Positions 50,146-58,387 of a DNA stretch of 64,000 nt are shown piece after piece (the first letter of the stretch is position 1; each line of letters starts with the position of its first letter). The stretch spans positions 2,170,001 to 2,234,000 of the forward strand of contig NZ_CP134876.1 of the NCBI RefSeq assembly GCF_032108445.1, in the 5' to 3' direction. This DNA is from Micromonospora halotolerans (GTDB lineage: Bacteria; Actinomycetota; Actinomycetes; Mycobacteriales; Micromonosporaceae). The notes under the pieces are model-generated. The model saw only the letters and a list, made by a program, of their open reading frames with translations. It was not told where the DNA came from and did no database searches. Position numbers and translations under genes: made by a program.

Positions 50146-51303
50146 ATGGCCAACGACGCAGTTGCCGGTACTCCGCCCCGCTTCGTCGCGCCGGCACAGC
50201 CCGGCGCGACCGACGATCCGGTCCGCGGCGTCCTGGCCGCGTTCACACAGGACCTGGTGACGGGCGTCGACGAGACCCTCACGGCGTTCCTGTCCGCCGA
50301 GGTCGACGCGCTCGCCGAGATCGACGTGGCGATGGGCGGGTTCGCCGCGACGGCCCGCGACTGCGTGCTGGCCGCCGGCAAGCGGGTCCGGCCGACGTTC
50401 GCGTACTGGGGCTGGCGCGGCGTGGTCGGCGGCGACGCGCCGCTGCCCTCGGTGCTGCCGGCGCTCGCCGCGCTCGAACTGCTGCACACCTTCGCGCTGG
50501 TGCACGACGACGTGATGGACGCCTCCGACACCCGGCGCGGCCGGCCCACCGCGCACCGGGCCGCCGCCCTGCGGCACCGGGCGGCCGGGCACACCGGTGA
50601 CCCGGAGCGCTACGGCGAGGCCGTCGCTGTGCTCATCGGCGACCTCTGCCTGGTCTGGGCCGACCGGCTCATGACGCACGCCGCCGTGCCGCCGGCCCGG
50701 CTGCTCGACGTACGCCGCTGCTACGACCAGATGCGGGTGGAGACCGTCGCCGGACAGTTCCTCGACGTGCTGGGCGAGCACGACGCGGCGAACTGGTCGG
50801 TCGACCGGGCGCTGCGGGTGGCCCGCTACAAGACGGCCGGCTACACCGTCCAGCGACCGCTGCTCTTCGGCGCCGCCCTGGCCGGCGCCGAGGCGGACTC
50901 CCGGCTGATAACCGCCTACACGCGCTACGGGCTGGCCGTCGGGGAGGCGTTCCAACTCCGGGACGACCTGCTCGGGGTCTACGGTGATCCGGCCGCCACC
51001 GGCAAGCCGGCCGGGGACGACCTGCGGACCGGCAAACCGACCGTGCTGCTGATGCTCGCCCGGCAGCTCGCCACACCGGCCCAGCGCCGCGCGCTGGAGC
51101 GGGCCGGCACGGTCACCGGGGCGGGCGAGGTGGCCCGGCTGGCCGACCTGGTACGCGACACCGGGGCGGTGGCCCGGGTGGAACGGATGATCGCCGACCG
51201 GGTGACCGAGGCGCAGGTGGTGCTCGACGGCGCGCCGATCGACGGCACCGCGCGCACCGCGTTGACCGGCCTCGCCACCGCCGCCACCACGCGGCGGGCA
51301 TGA
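50146..51303 (+). CDS. crtE: Polyprenyl (geranylgeranyl) diphosphate synthase
   Basis: 385 residues. First Asp-rich motif LVHDDVMDASDTRRGRPTAH, second motif FQLRDDLLGVYGDP (DDLLG instead of DDxxD) and GKPTVLLM. It makes the C20 precursor for phytoene. TACGCT ends seven bases before the ATG, suggesting a leaderless mRNA. The next gene overlaps or abuts its stop. Confidence 0.92.
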   Translation: MANDAVAGTPPRFVAPAQPGATDDPVRGVLAAFTQDLVTGVDETLTAFLSAEVDALAEIDVAMGGFAATARDCVLAAGKRVRPTFAYWGWRGVVGGDAPLPSVLPALAALELLHTFALVHDDVMDASDTRRGRPTAHRAAALRHRAAGHTGDPERYGEAVAVLIGDLCLVWADRLMTHAAVPPARLLDVRRCYDQMRVETVAGQFLDVLGEHDAANWSVDRALRVARYKTAGYTVQRPLLFGAALAGAEADSRLITAYTRYGLAVGEAFQLRDDLLGVYGDPAATGKPAGDDLRTGKPTVLLMLARQLATPAQRRALERAGTVTGAGEVARLADLVRDTGAVARVERMIADRVTEAQVVLDGAPIDGTARTALTGLATAATTRRA

Positions 51304-51332
51304 TGGGCAACTTCACGAACAAGGGAGCCGGA

Positions 51333-52814
51333 ATGCGCACCGTGAGCGGGCGTACCGACCGGGTGGTGATCGTCGGCGCGGGGCTGGGCGGGTTGGCCTG
51401 CGCACTGCACCTGGCCGGCAGCGGCCGGCAGGTGACCGTGCTGGAACGGGAGCCGGTGCCGGGTGGGCGCGCCGGCCGGCTCGGCGTCGACGGGTACGAG
51501 TTCGACACCGGACCGACCGTGCTCACCATGCCCGACCTGATCGCCGAGGCCCTCGGCGCGGTCGGCGAGGAGCTGAGCGACTGGCTCGACCTGACCCCGC
51601 TCGACCCGGCCTACCGGGCCTGGTACCCGGACGGGTCGACGCTGGACGTCATCACCGACACCACCCGGATGGCCGCCGAGATCGCCCGGGTCTGCGGGCC
51701 CCGGGAGGCGGACGGCTACCTGCGCTTCGTCGACTACGCGCGCGACCTGTGGCGCTGGGAGCGGGCGGATTTCATCGAGCGCAACCTGGACGCGCCGACC
51801 GACCTGCTCACCGGCAACCTGCTCAGGCTGCTGGCGAACGGCGCCTTCCGGCGGCTCCAGACGAAGATCGACCAGTTCTTCCGGGACCCGCGTACCCAGC
51901 GGATCTTCTCCTTCCAGGCCATGTACGCGGGCCTCGCGCCGCACGACGCGCTGGCCATCTACGCGGTCATCGCGTACCTCGACTCGGTGGCCGGGGTGTG
52001 CTTCCCGCGCGGCGGCATCCACGCGGTCTCCCGGGGGATGGCCGGCGCGGCCGAGAAGCACGGCGTGCAGATCCGCTACGGCACCACGGTGACCCGGGTC
52101 GAGACGGCGCACGGCCGGGCCACCGGCGTGGTCACCGCCGACGGCGAGTTCGTCCCCGCGGACGTCGTGGTGCTCAACCCGGACCTGCCGGTCGCCTACC
52201 GGGACCTGCTGCCGGCGAGCCGGCAGCGCAAGCTCACCTACTCGCCCTCCTGCGTGGTGCTGCACGTCGGTTCGACGCAGGGCTACAGCCGGATCGCCCA
52301 CCACAACATCCACTTCGGGCGGTCCTGGAAGGGCACGTTCGACGAGGTGATCCGGCGGGGCGAGCTGATGACCGACCCGTCGCTGCTGGTGACCAACCCG
52401 AGCCGGACCGACCCGTCGGTGGCCCCGGCCGGCAGGCACACCTACTACGTGCTCGCCCCGGTGCCGAACCTCCACCGGGCGCCCTTCCACTGGCCGGGCG
52501 ACCTGACCCGCCGCTACGCCGACCAGCTCGTGACGACGCTGGAGGAGCGGGGCTACGTCGGCTTCGGCGACGGCATCGAGGTGCTGCGCGCGGTGACCCC
52601 GGCCGACTGGGCGGCGCAGGGCATGGCCGCCGGCACCCCGTTCGCCGCCGCGCACAGCCTCTTCCAGACCGGCCCCTTCCGCCCGCCGAACCTGCACCGG
52701 ACGCTGGGCAACGTGGTCTTCGTCGGCTCCGGCACCCAGCCCGGCGTGGGCGTGCCGATGGTCCTCATCAGCGGCAAGCTCGCCGCCTCGCGGATCACCG
52801 GGAGGACATCTTGA
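51333..52814 (+). CDS. crtI: Phytoene desaturase (CrtI type)
   Basis: 493 residues. FAD motif VVIVGAGLGGLACALHLAGS, REPVPGGRAGRLGVDGYEFDTGPT and the C-terminal VGSGTQPGVGVPMVLISGKL. It introduces double bonds into phytoene, giving neurosporene or lycopene. I chose the ATG at 51333 with AAGGGAG upstream; an ATG at 51300 overlapping the crtE stop would add 11 residues. Confidence 0.92.
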   Translation: MRTVSGRTDRVVIVGAGLGGLACALHLAGSGRQVTVLEREPVPGGRAGRLGVDGYEFDTGPTVLTMPDLIAEALGAVGEELSDWLDLTPLDPAYRAWYPDGSTLDVITDTTRMAAEIARVCGPREADGYLRFVDYARDLWRWERADFIERNLDAPTDLLTGNLLRLLANGAFRRLQTKIDQFFRDPRTQRIFSFQAMYAGLAPHDALAIYAVIAYLDSVAGVCFPRGGIHAVSRGMAGAAEKHGVQIRYGTTVTRVETAHGRATGVVTADGEFVPADVVVLNPDLPVAYRDLLPASRQRKLTYSPSCVVLHVGSTQGYSRIAHHNIHFGRSWKGTFDEVIRRGELMTDPSLLVTNPSRTDPSVAPAGRHTYYVLAPVPNLHRAPFHWPGDLTRRYADQLVTTLEERGYVGFGDGIEVLRAVTPADWAAQGMAAGTPFAAAHSLFQTGPFRPPNLHRTLGNVVFVGSGTQPGVGVPMVLISGKLAASRITGRTS

Positions 52815-53416
52815 CGGCCCGGGAGAAGCACCTCGTCGAGCTGGTCGACGACGGCGGGCGGGTGCTCGGCGAGACCACCGTGGCCGCCGCCCACCAGCCA
52901 CCCGGCCGGCTGCACCGGGCCTTCTCGGTGCTGCTGGTCGACCCGCGGGGGCGGATCCTGCTGCAACAGCGGGCCGCCGTGAAGACCCGGTTCCCGCTGC
53001 GCTGGGCCAACGCCTGCTGCGGCCACCCCCTGCCCGGCGAGTCGCTGGTCGAGGCCGCCAACCGGCGGCTCGCCGAGGAACTCGGCGTCGACCCGGTCGA
53101 CCTCACCGAGGTCGGGGTCTACGTCTACTACGCCGAGGACCCGGCCACCGGTCGGGTCGAGTTCGAGTACGACCACGTGCTGCGCGCCGACGTACCGGCC
53201 GACCTGCCGATCCGGCCCGACCCGGACGAGGTGGCCACCCTGCGCTGGGTCGACCCCCACGAGCTGGAGGCGGAGCTGGACGTCGACCCCCGCGCGTACG
53301 CGCCCTGGCTCGGCGGGGTGGTGAACCGGCTGCTGCGGCCGGCCCGTCCCGTCGCCGACGTGACCCGGACGGGCGCGCCGGCCGACAAGGCACCGGAGCG
53401 GTCGGGTGGCGGATGA
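52811..53416 (+). CDS. idi: Isopentenyl-diphosphate delta-isomerase, type 1
   Basis: 201 residues, Nudix-like. WANACCGHPLPGES carries the active Cys, and VEFEYDHVLRA the catalytic Glu with metal-binding His nearby. Converts IPP to DMAPP for CrtE. TTG start that overlaps the crtI stop, with GGAGGA upstream. The tail from about 175 is variable. Confidence 0.92.
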   Translation: MTAREKHLVELVDDGGRVLGETTVAAAHQPPGRLHRAFSVLLVDPRGRILLQQRAAVKTRFPLRWANACCGHPLPGESLVEAANRRLAEELGVDPVDLTEVGVYVYYAEDPATGRVEFEYDHVLRADVPADLPIRPDPDEVATLRWVDPHELEAELDVDPRAYAPWLGGVVNRLLRPARPVADVTRTGAPADKAPERSGGG

Positions 53417-54353
53417 GGCGCTGAGCGCGGGAGCCGTCGCGCGCCGGCTGGGGGTCGCCGTCACCACCCTGCGCACGTGGCACCAGCGCTACGGCCTCGG
53501 CCCCAGCGAGCACGTGCCGGGGCACCACCGGCGCTACACGCCCGCGGACCTCGCGCGCCTGGACATCATGCGCCGGCTCACCGCGGAGGGGGTCGCCCCC
53601 GCCGAGGCCGCGCGCTGGGCCCGGCAGGCACCGGCCGTCCTCCCCGCCGAACGGCCCGGGCTGAACCGGCGGGTCACGGCGGCCCGGGACGGCGGCGGAA
53701 CGACCATCCCGGTCGGCCGCGCCGGACCGGTGGCCCGCGGCGTGGCCCGCGCCGCCATGCGGCTGGACTCGGTGGCGATCGGCCGGGCCATCGCGCACGC
53801 CCTCGCCACCGACGGCGTGGTCCCCACCTGGGACGGGCTGCTGCGGCCGGTGCTCGCCGGCATCGGCGAACGGCACGCCGCCACCGGCGGGCTGGTCGAG
53901 GTCGAGCACCTGATGTCCCGCTGCGTCTCCGAGGCGTTCGCCACCGTGGCCCGGGCACACCCGGCCGCCGGGCCGGCCCGGATCCTGCTCGCCTGCGCCG
54001 ATGAGGAACAACACACCCTGCCGCTGGAGGCGCTGGCCGCCGCCCTGGCCGAGGTCGGGGTGGGCTACCGGATGCTGGGCGCCCGGGTGCCGGTGCCCGC
54101 CCTGGTCGAGGCGGTCAACCGCACCGGCCCGGCGGCCGTGGTGCTCTGGTCGCACACCCGCGCCACGGCCGATCCGGACCAGCTCACCGCGGTGCTCGCC
54201 GCCCCGCGCCGCCCCCTGCTGGTGCTCGCCGCCGGGCCGGGCTGGCGGGCCGACACGCTCCCGGCCGGGGTGGTCCGCCCGGTGAACCTGGCCGAGGCGG
54301 TCTCCCTGGCGGTGGCCGTACGGGATTCCCTGGACCAGTCGACGACGGGCTGA
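53406..54353 (+). CDS. LitR/CarH-like MerR regulator with B12-binding domain
   Basis: 315 residues. The MerR HTH is GAVARRLGVAVTTLRTWHQR followed by GHHRRYTPADLARL. A helical bundle and a B12-binding Rossmann domain (ILLACADEEQHTLPLEAL) follow. CarH proteins bind adenosylcobalamin in the dark and repress crt genes; light releases them. The helical bundle has H-x9-EH (HAATGGLVEVEH) where CarH has W-x9-EH, and ligand His is in EEQH. GTG start overlapping idi. It likely regulates the crt genes. Confidence 0.85.
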   Translation: MADEALSAGAVARRLGVAVTTLRTWHQRYGLGPSEHVPGHHRRYTPADLARLDIMRRLTAEGVAPAEAARWARQAPAVLPAERPGLNRRVTAARDGGGTTIPVGRAGPVARGVARAAMRLDSVAIGRAIAHALATDGVVPTWDGLLRPVLAGIGERHAATGGLVEVEHLMSRCVSEAFATVARAHPAAGPARILLACADEEQHTLPLEALAAALAEVGVGYRMLGARVPVPALVEAVNRTGPAAVVLWSHTRATADPDQLTAVLAAPRRPLLVLAAGPGWRADTLPAGVVRPVNLAEAVSLAVAVRDSLDQSTTG

Positions 54354-54433
54354 GGGGTCGGGCCCTCCCGATTCGGCGCGACGTCCACTACGGTCGGAAA
54401 GTCCGCCCGACCCCACCCCCTCTCGGAGCGACG

Positions 54434-55228
54434 ATGCGTCCACGCGCCGTGCTGGCGTTCGCCCTCGGCCTGGTCCTCCTCATGGCCGGCTGCGGCGAGC
54501 CCGGCAAGACCCCGTCCCAGGCCGGCGCCTCACCGGCCGCCCCGGCCGCCCCGGCGCCGTCGCCCACGCCGAGCCCACGGCCCAGCCCGAGCCGCACCAC
54601 CCCGCCCAAGCCCAAGCTGCGGCCGATGCCGAAGACCCTGCCCGCCGGGCTGCACCGCTCCAGCGGCAGCCAAGGGGTCGCCCTCACCTTCGACGACGGG
54701 CCGGACCCCCGGTACACGCCGCAGATCCTCGACCAGCTCCGGGCGGCCCACGTCACGGCGACCTTCTGCCTGGTCGGCAAGCAGGCCAAGCGCTACCCGC
54801 AGCTGGTGGCCCGGATCGCCCGCGAGGGGCACCAGATCTGCAACCACAGCTGGCGGCACGACATCAACCTCGGCCGCCGGCCGCTGGCCGAGATCCGGGC
54901 CGACCTGGTCCGCACCAACCAGGCCATCCGGGCGGCCGCGCCGCGTGTCCCGATCACCTGGTTCCGCCAGCCCGGCGGCCGCTGGACGGCGGAGGAGCTG
55001 ACGGTGGCCCGCCAGCTCGGGCTGCGCCCGCTGCACTGGAGCGTCGACCCGCAGGACTGGGATCACCCGCCGGCGAAGACGATCGTCAAGCGGGTGACGG
55101 CCGCGACCCACCACGGCTCGATCGTCCTGATGCACGACGCGGGCGGCGACCGGACCCAGACGATGGCCGCCTGCCGGCACCTGATTCCGGACCTCAAGCG
55201 GCGGTACGGGATCTCCCGGCTACGGTGA
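54434..55228 (+). CDS. Polysaccharide deacetylase (CE4/NodB) lipoprotein
   Basis: 264 residues. Signal peptide with lipobox MAGC, Pro/Ser-rich linker, then NodB domain: LTFDDGPDPRYTP, ICNHSWRHDIN, WFRQPGGRW, SVDPQDWDHPP and IVLMHDAGGDRTQTM. It removes acetyl groups from cell-surface polysaccharide or peptidoglycan. CGGAGCGACG precedes the ATG; -10 TACGGT is at 54389-54394, so this gene has a leader. Confidence 0.9.
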   Translation: MRPRAVLAFALGLVLLMAGCGEPGKTPSQAGASPAAPAAPAPSPTPSPRPSPSRTTPPKPKLRPMPKTLPAGLHRSSGSQGVALTFDDGPDPRYTPQILDQLRAAHVTATFCLVGKQAKRYPQLVARIAREGHQICNHSWRHDINLGRRPLAEIRADLVRTNQAIRAAAPRVPITWFRQPGGRWTAEELTVARQLGLRPLHWSVDPQDWDHPPAKTIVKRVTAATHHGSIVLMHDAGGDRTQTMAACRHLIPDLKRRYGISRLR

Positions 55229-55293
55229 CATCGCCTCTGACCTGCGGTTTCGCCCGGCTCTGCGCCCGTGGCCATACCGGTTTGGCCGGCCGA

Positions 55294-55323
55294 GGAGGCA
55301 TGGCATATGCTTCTCATGCCTCC
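55294..55323. terminator. Stem-loop between the deacetylase and tRNA genes
   Basis: GGAGGCATG (55294-55302) and CATGCCTCC (55315-55323) form a perfect 9-bp stem with a 12-base loop. It could end the deacetylase mRNA or be part of the tRNA promoter region. Confidence 0.45.
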
Positions 55324-55383
55324 GGCGGGGCCGGATGGGAGCAAGTCCGCTTGAAGTTGCGAGTGTGCAATGATGGCGGGGCC

Positions 55384-55456
55384 GCCCTCATCGTCTAGCG
55401 GCCCAGGACGCCGCCCTTTCAAGGCGGTAGCACGGGTTCGAATCCCGTTGGGGGCA
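55384..55456 (+). tRNA. tRNA-Glu (anticodon TTC)
   Basis: 73 bases with full cloverleaf; acceptor GCCCTCA pairs with TGGGGGC (one T-G wobble). Anticodon loop CTTTCAA gives TTC. First of three tRNA genes in a row. CCA is not encoded. Confidence 0.96.
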
Positions 55457-55489
55457 CGGTCCGGCTCAGGCCGGATGCAACACCAGCTA

Positions 55490-55563
55490 GGTCCTGTGGA
55501 GCAGTTGGAGTGCTCGCCGCCCTGTCAAGGCGGAGGTCGCGGGTTCAAGTCCCGTCAGGACCG
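55490..55563 (+). tRNA. tRNA-Asp (anticodon GTC)
   Basis: 74 bases; acceptor GGTCCTG pairs with CAGGACC, anticodon loop CTGTCAA, T-loop TTCAAGT. CCA is not encoded. Confidence 0.96.
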
Positions 55564-55572
55564 CAAGCGCTG

Positions 55573-55597
55573 ACGCCGCGCCCTTCATGCGCGGCGT
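55573..55597 (+). terminator. Terminator-like hairpin after tRNA-Asp
   Basis: ACGCCGCGC pairs with GCGCGGCGT around CCTTCAT, followed by TCTG. It may end the Glu-Asp transcript. Confidence 0.65.
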
Positions 55598-55637
55598 TCT
55601 GCGTATCGGCCTGTGCGGTAGCATGAGCCGACAGCAC

Positions 55638-55711
55638 GGCCAGGTAGCTCAGTTGGTACGAGCGTCCGACTGAAAATCGGAAGGTCGGCGGTTCGACCCC
55701 GCCCCTGGCCA
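55638..55711 (+). tRNA. tRNA-Phe (anticodon GAA)
   Basis: 74 bases; acceptor GGCCAGG pairs with CCTGGCC, anticodon loop CTGAAAA gives GAA. A decayed copy of its 3' end and downstream hairpin is at 57328-57413. Confidence 0.96.
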
Positions 55712-55773
55712 CATAGCCTTTCGCCGGGCTACAGGAGCGCCGACCAGCGGAAACGCCGGTCGGCGTTCTGCTT
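55687..55773 (+). repeat. tRNA-Phe 3' end and terminator, first copy of a degenerate direct repeat
   Basis: The T-arm and acceptor strand of tRNA-Phe and the stem-loop CGCCGACC/GGTCGGCG (55738-55765, followed by TTCTGCTT, probably its terminator) are repeated in weaker form at 57328-57413. Shared blocks include GGTTCGACCCC, CCTGGCCAC and CCAGCGGAAACGCCGGT. Bases 55774-55950 hold no gene I can name. Confidence 0.75.
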
Positions 55774-55950
55774 ACGCCCCGGGATCCCGCCTGTCTGGTC
55801 TGACCCTCGTTGACCCCGGAATCCCTCTGCTGGCCGCCCCTTGTTGCCTGGGGACTGCACGGACCCCGTCATGCTGGTCGGCCGAGAACGCGTGGCCGGC
55901 TGGCAAGGTCAAGATTGCTGTCAGCAGGGAGTGTTCGTGATCTCGGGTTG

Positions 55951-57189
55951 TTATCCGGGCGGTGCCGGTGCCTCGGAGGGCCGCCCGGCCGCGCGGTGGA
56001 CGTCGGCGATGGCGATCGCGAGCAGCGCGGCGGATGCCGCGGCTACCGCCGTCAGCGGTGGGGTGAAGGCCAGCGGCACGGTCAGCAGTAGGAGGACGGC
56101 GATGCCGATCAGCCGGGGCCGGGACATGCGGGAGAAGACCACGCGCTCCAGCAGCGCCCGGCCGAAGAGGTAGATGGCGGGTCCGCCGAGGATGACCGCC
56201 AGCCAGGCGGAAGCGCTGTGGCCGGCGGGATGTGTCTGTACGAGTTCGTGTCCGGCGGCGGTGGCGAGGACGCCCACGATCATGAAGACGTGAGCGCCGG
56301 CAGCGACGCGGCCCAGGCGGGCGGGATCTTTCGCCGACGCGATCGCCACTCCGAAGAGGTCTCCTGCCTTGTAGGAGTAGATGCGCCAGAGCAGCACGGC
56401 GGTGAGGAACGCGATCACCAGCCCGAATGTCTGCGTGAGGCTTCGGAACCCGGCCTGGTCGGTGTAGGCGATGCCGACCGCGAGGATCGCCTCTCCGAGC
56501 GCGATCATCAGCAACTGTCGGTACCGGTCGGCGAGGTGCTCGGGGGCGTGCGCCCAGGCTGTAATGCGTTCTCGTCCCAGCCGGGGCGCCGGCCAGCCCG
56601 TTCGGGCGGCTCCGTATTCGATGGTGACGGCGAGCAGCCACAGCAGCGTCCCGGCCGTGCCGCCCGTGACGGCGCCGAGGAGCCAGGGCACGGCGGATAT
56701 GCAGAACCAGAACAGGGTTGCCAGATAGCGGCGTCGAAGGGGATGCCTGCGCAGCGTCAGCGCGAGCACCGCCACCCGGCTGATCTGCAGGGCGACGTAG
56801 ATCACGGCGAAGGCCAGGGCGGTCGCGTCGAACGCCTCCGGAATGGCAGCGCCCAGCAGCAGCACACCGAACGCCGTCACCAGCACCACGACCTGGGCCT
56901 CGTTGCCACGAGGGTCGAAGCGAGCCGTCCCGTAGGCCGTCATCGTCCACACCCAGATCAGCGGCAGGATCAGCAGCATCACCCGCAGCAACGTCACCCA
57001 CTGGTCGGTCGCGGACGCACTTGCCAGACCGGGGGCGCTGGACGCCACCACCTGGTTGAGCGCGAAGACCACCACCAGATCGAAGAACAGCTCGACGAAG
57101 CTGGCCTGCTGCGGGCTGCGCTCACCACGCAGCAGCCGCACCGCCCGACCGGCACCCTTCGCCGAACCGGCGCTTCCCATGGCTGCCAT
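55951..57189 (-). CDS. LtrA-family membrane protein
   Basis: 412 residues, mostly about ten membrane helices. VELFFDLVVVFALNQVV near the start and ITAWAHAPEHLADRYRQLLM, IALGEAILAVG in the middle match the low-temperature-requirement protein A family. Its function is poorly known. ATG at 57189 (or 57180). It lies between tRNA-Phe and a decayed copy of its 3' end, so it may be cargo of an old insertion. Confidence 0.87.
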   Translation of the reverse strand: MAAMGSAGSAKGAGRAVRLLRGERSPQQASFVELFFDLVVVFALNQVVASSAPGLASASATDQWVTLLRVMLLILPLIWVWTMTAYGTARFDPRGNEAQVVVLVTAFGVLLLGAAIPEAFDATALAFAVIYVALQISRVAVLALTLRRHPLRRRYLATLFWFCISAVPWLLGAVTGGTAGTLLWLLAVTIEYGAARTGWPAPRLGRERITAWAHAPEHLADRYRQLLMIALGEAILAVGIAYTDQAGFRSLTQTFGLVIAFLTAVLLWRIYSYKAGDLFGVAIASAKDPARLGRVAAGAHVFMIVGVLATAAGHELVQTHPAGHSASAWLAVILGGPAIYLFGRALLERVVFSRMSRPRLIGIAVLLLLTVPLAFTPPLTAVAAASAALLAIAIADVHRAAGRPSEAPAPPG

Positions 57190-57327
57190 TCAATGCGGAG
57201 TTGCGGCCTCCGATGGTGACTTCCGGGAATCGCAGGGCCCCCAAGGGCGTGTTGACAACGGCTACGGGAAGTGCCGCTCACTCGCGGATCTCCTCGCCGG
57301 GCAGTCGTAGACCGGCCAGTAGGGTGG

Positions 57328-57413
57328 GGCCGGTTCGACCCCTTCCCTGGCCACCTGGCCTTTGCCGGCCCACAGACATCCCCACCAGCGGAAACGCCGG
57401 TGAGGATCTTGCT
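57328..57413 (+). repeat. Decayed copy of tRNA-Phe 3' end and terminator
   Basis: Reads GGTTCGACCCC, CCTGGCCAC, GCCTTTGCCGG and CCAGCGGAAACGCCGGT in the same order and spacing as 55687-55773, with scattered differences. It lacks the 5' half of the tRNA. Looks like an old attR. The rest of 57190-57525 is the ltrA upstream region with no gene. Confidence 0.7.
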
Positions 57414-57525
57414 GTCGGCCGTCCCGGCGGGTGGTCGCGAAGCCTGGCTCAGGGGCGTGAGTCCGGGTCGGGCCGGGGTTGGTCCCGATGGTGTGTCGGG
57501 CGGAGCCGGGCGAAGACTGAGCCGT

Positions 57526-58377
57526 ATGACGAGAGAGCAGCGGGACATCTTCGCGCCCTGGCGGTTCACCTACGGGGCCGAGAGCCGGCGACGGCTCGCC
57601 GCGTCCGTGGTGGCCGTGCCCCGGGCGCTGGGCGCACTGGATGGGGCGGCGCGGCGGCCCGGTCGCCTTCGGGGACTGGGCAGGGCCCTGCTCGCCCTGC
57701 CGGTCGCGGTCGCCTCCACCGCGCTCACCGCGGTGCTCGCCTACCTGGTGCTGATCAACGTGCTGGCGTACCCGATCCGCCCCTGGCTCGGACTCGGCGA
57801 GCAGATCGGCACGGCCTGGTACGCCCACGCCTGGGGCGGCCCGACCCTGGCCGGCGCGTGGGCGACCCACGCGGCGCTGGTCCTGCTGCTGGTCGTACCG
57901 CCGATGGTCTGGGCCGTCCGAGGACTCACCGCCCTCCAGTGGCGGCTCACCGATCACCACCGAGTCGTCCATGTCACCGCGCGGCCCCTCCCGCCTCGGC
58001 GGCTGACCAATCGGACTTCGGCCGCACCGGCCGTCGCGCCGTCCCCGGCGGTGCGCGTCGCACCCGCCGTCGTCGAGCCGGTGGCCGTCCGGCCGGCACC
58101 GCCGCTGCCCGTCGCGGTGGTCACCCGGCCCGTGCGGCAGGACGCCGGGGCGACGCGCGGCGGGCGGGGGCGCCGCGTGGGAGCCGTGCTCGCGGCCGTG
58201 GGGCTGCTGGTGGCCTGCTCGCTCACCGCGCACGCCAACGGGATCGGGGACAACCTGATCTGGGCGCCGCGCGACCTGACCAGCGGCGTCGCCCTCGCCG
58301 TGACGCTCACGCCGGTCGCGGGGCTGCTGCTGCTCCGGCGTACGGCCTGGTGGCGGTCCCCGGCCCGGCTTCGCTGA
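57526..58377 (+). CDS. Membrane protein of unknown function
   Basis: 283 residues, starting MTREQRDIFAPWRFTYGAES. Two helices in the first half (LPVAVASTALTAVLAYLVLI and ATHAALVLLLVVPPMVWAVR), a Pro/Val/Ala-rich cytoplasmic or external stretch (150-225), and two more helices (VGAVLAAVGLLVACSLTA and GVALAVTLTPVAGLLLL). No family recognised. A longer open frame upstream runs into the tRNA-like repeat and is not used. Confidence 0.65.
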   Translation: MTREQRDIFAPWRFTYGAESRRRLAASVVAVPRALGALDGAARRPGRLRGLGRALLALPVAVASTALTAVLAYLVLINVLAYPIRPWLGLGEQIGTAWYAHAWGGPTLAGAWATHAALVLLLVVPPMVWAVRGLTALQWRLTDHHRVVHVTARPLPPRRLTNRTSAAPAVAPSPAVRVAPAVVEPVAVRPAPPLPVAVVTRPVRQDAGATRGGRGRRVGAVLAAVGLLVACSLTAHANGIGDNLIWAPRDLTSGVALAVTLTPVAGLLLLRRTAWWRSPARLR

Positions 58378-58387
58378 GCCTGCGGGA

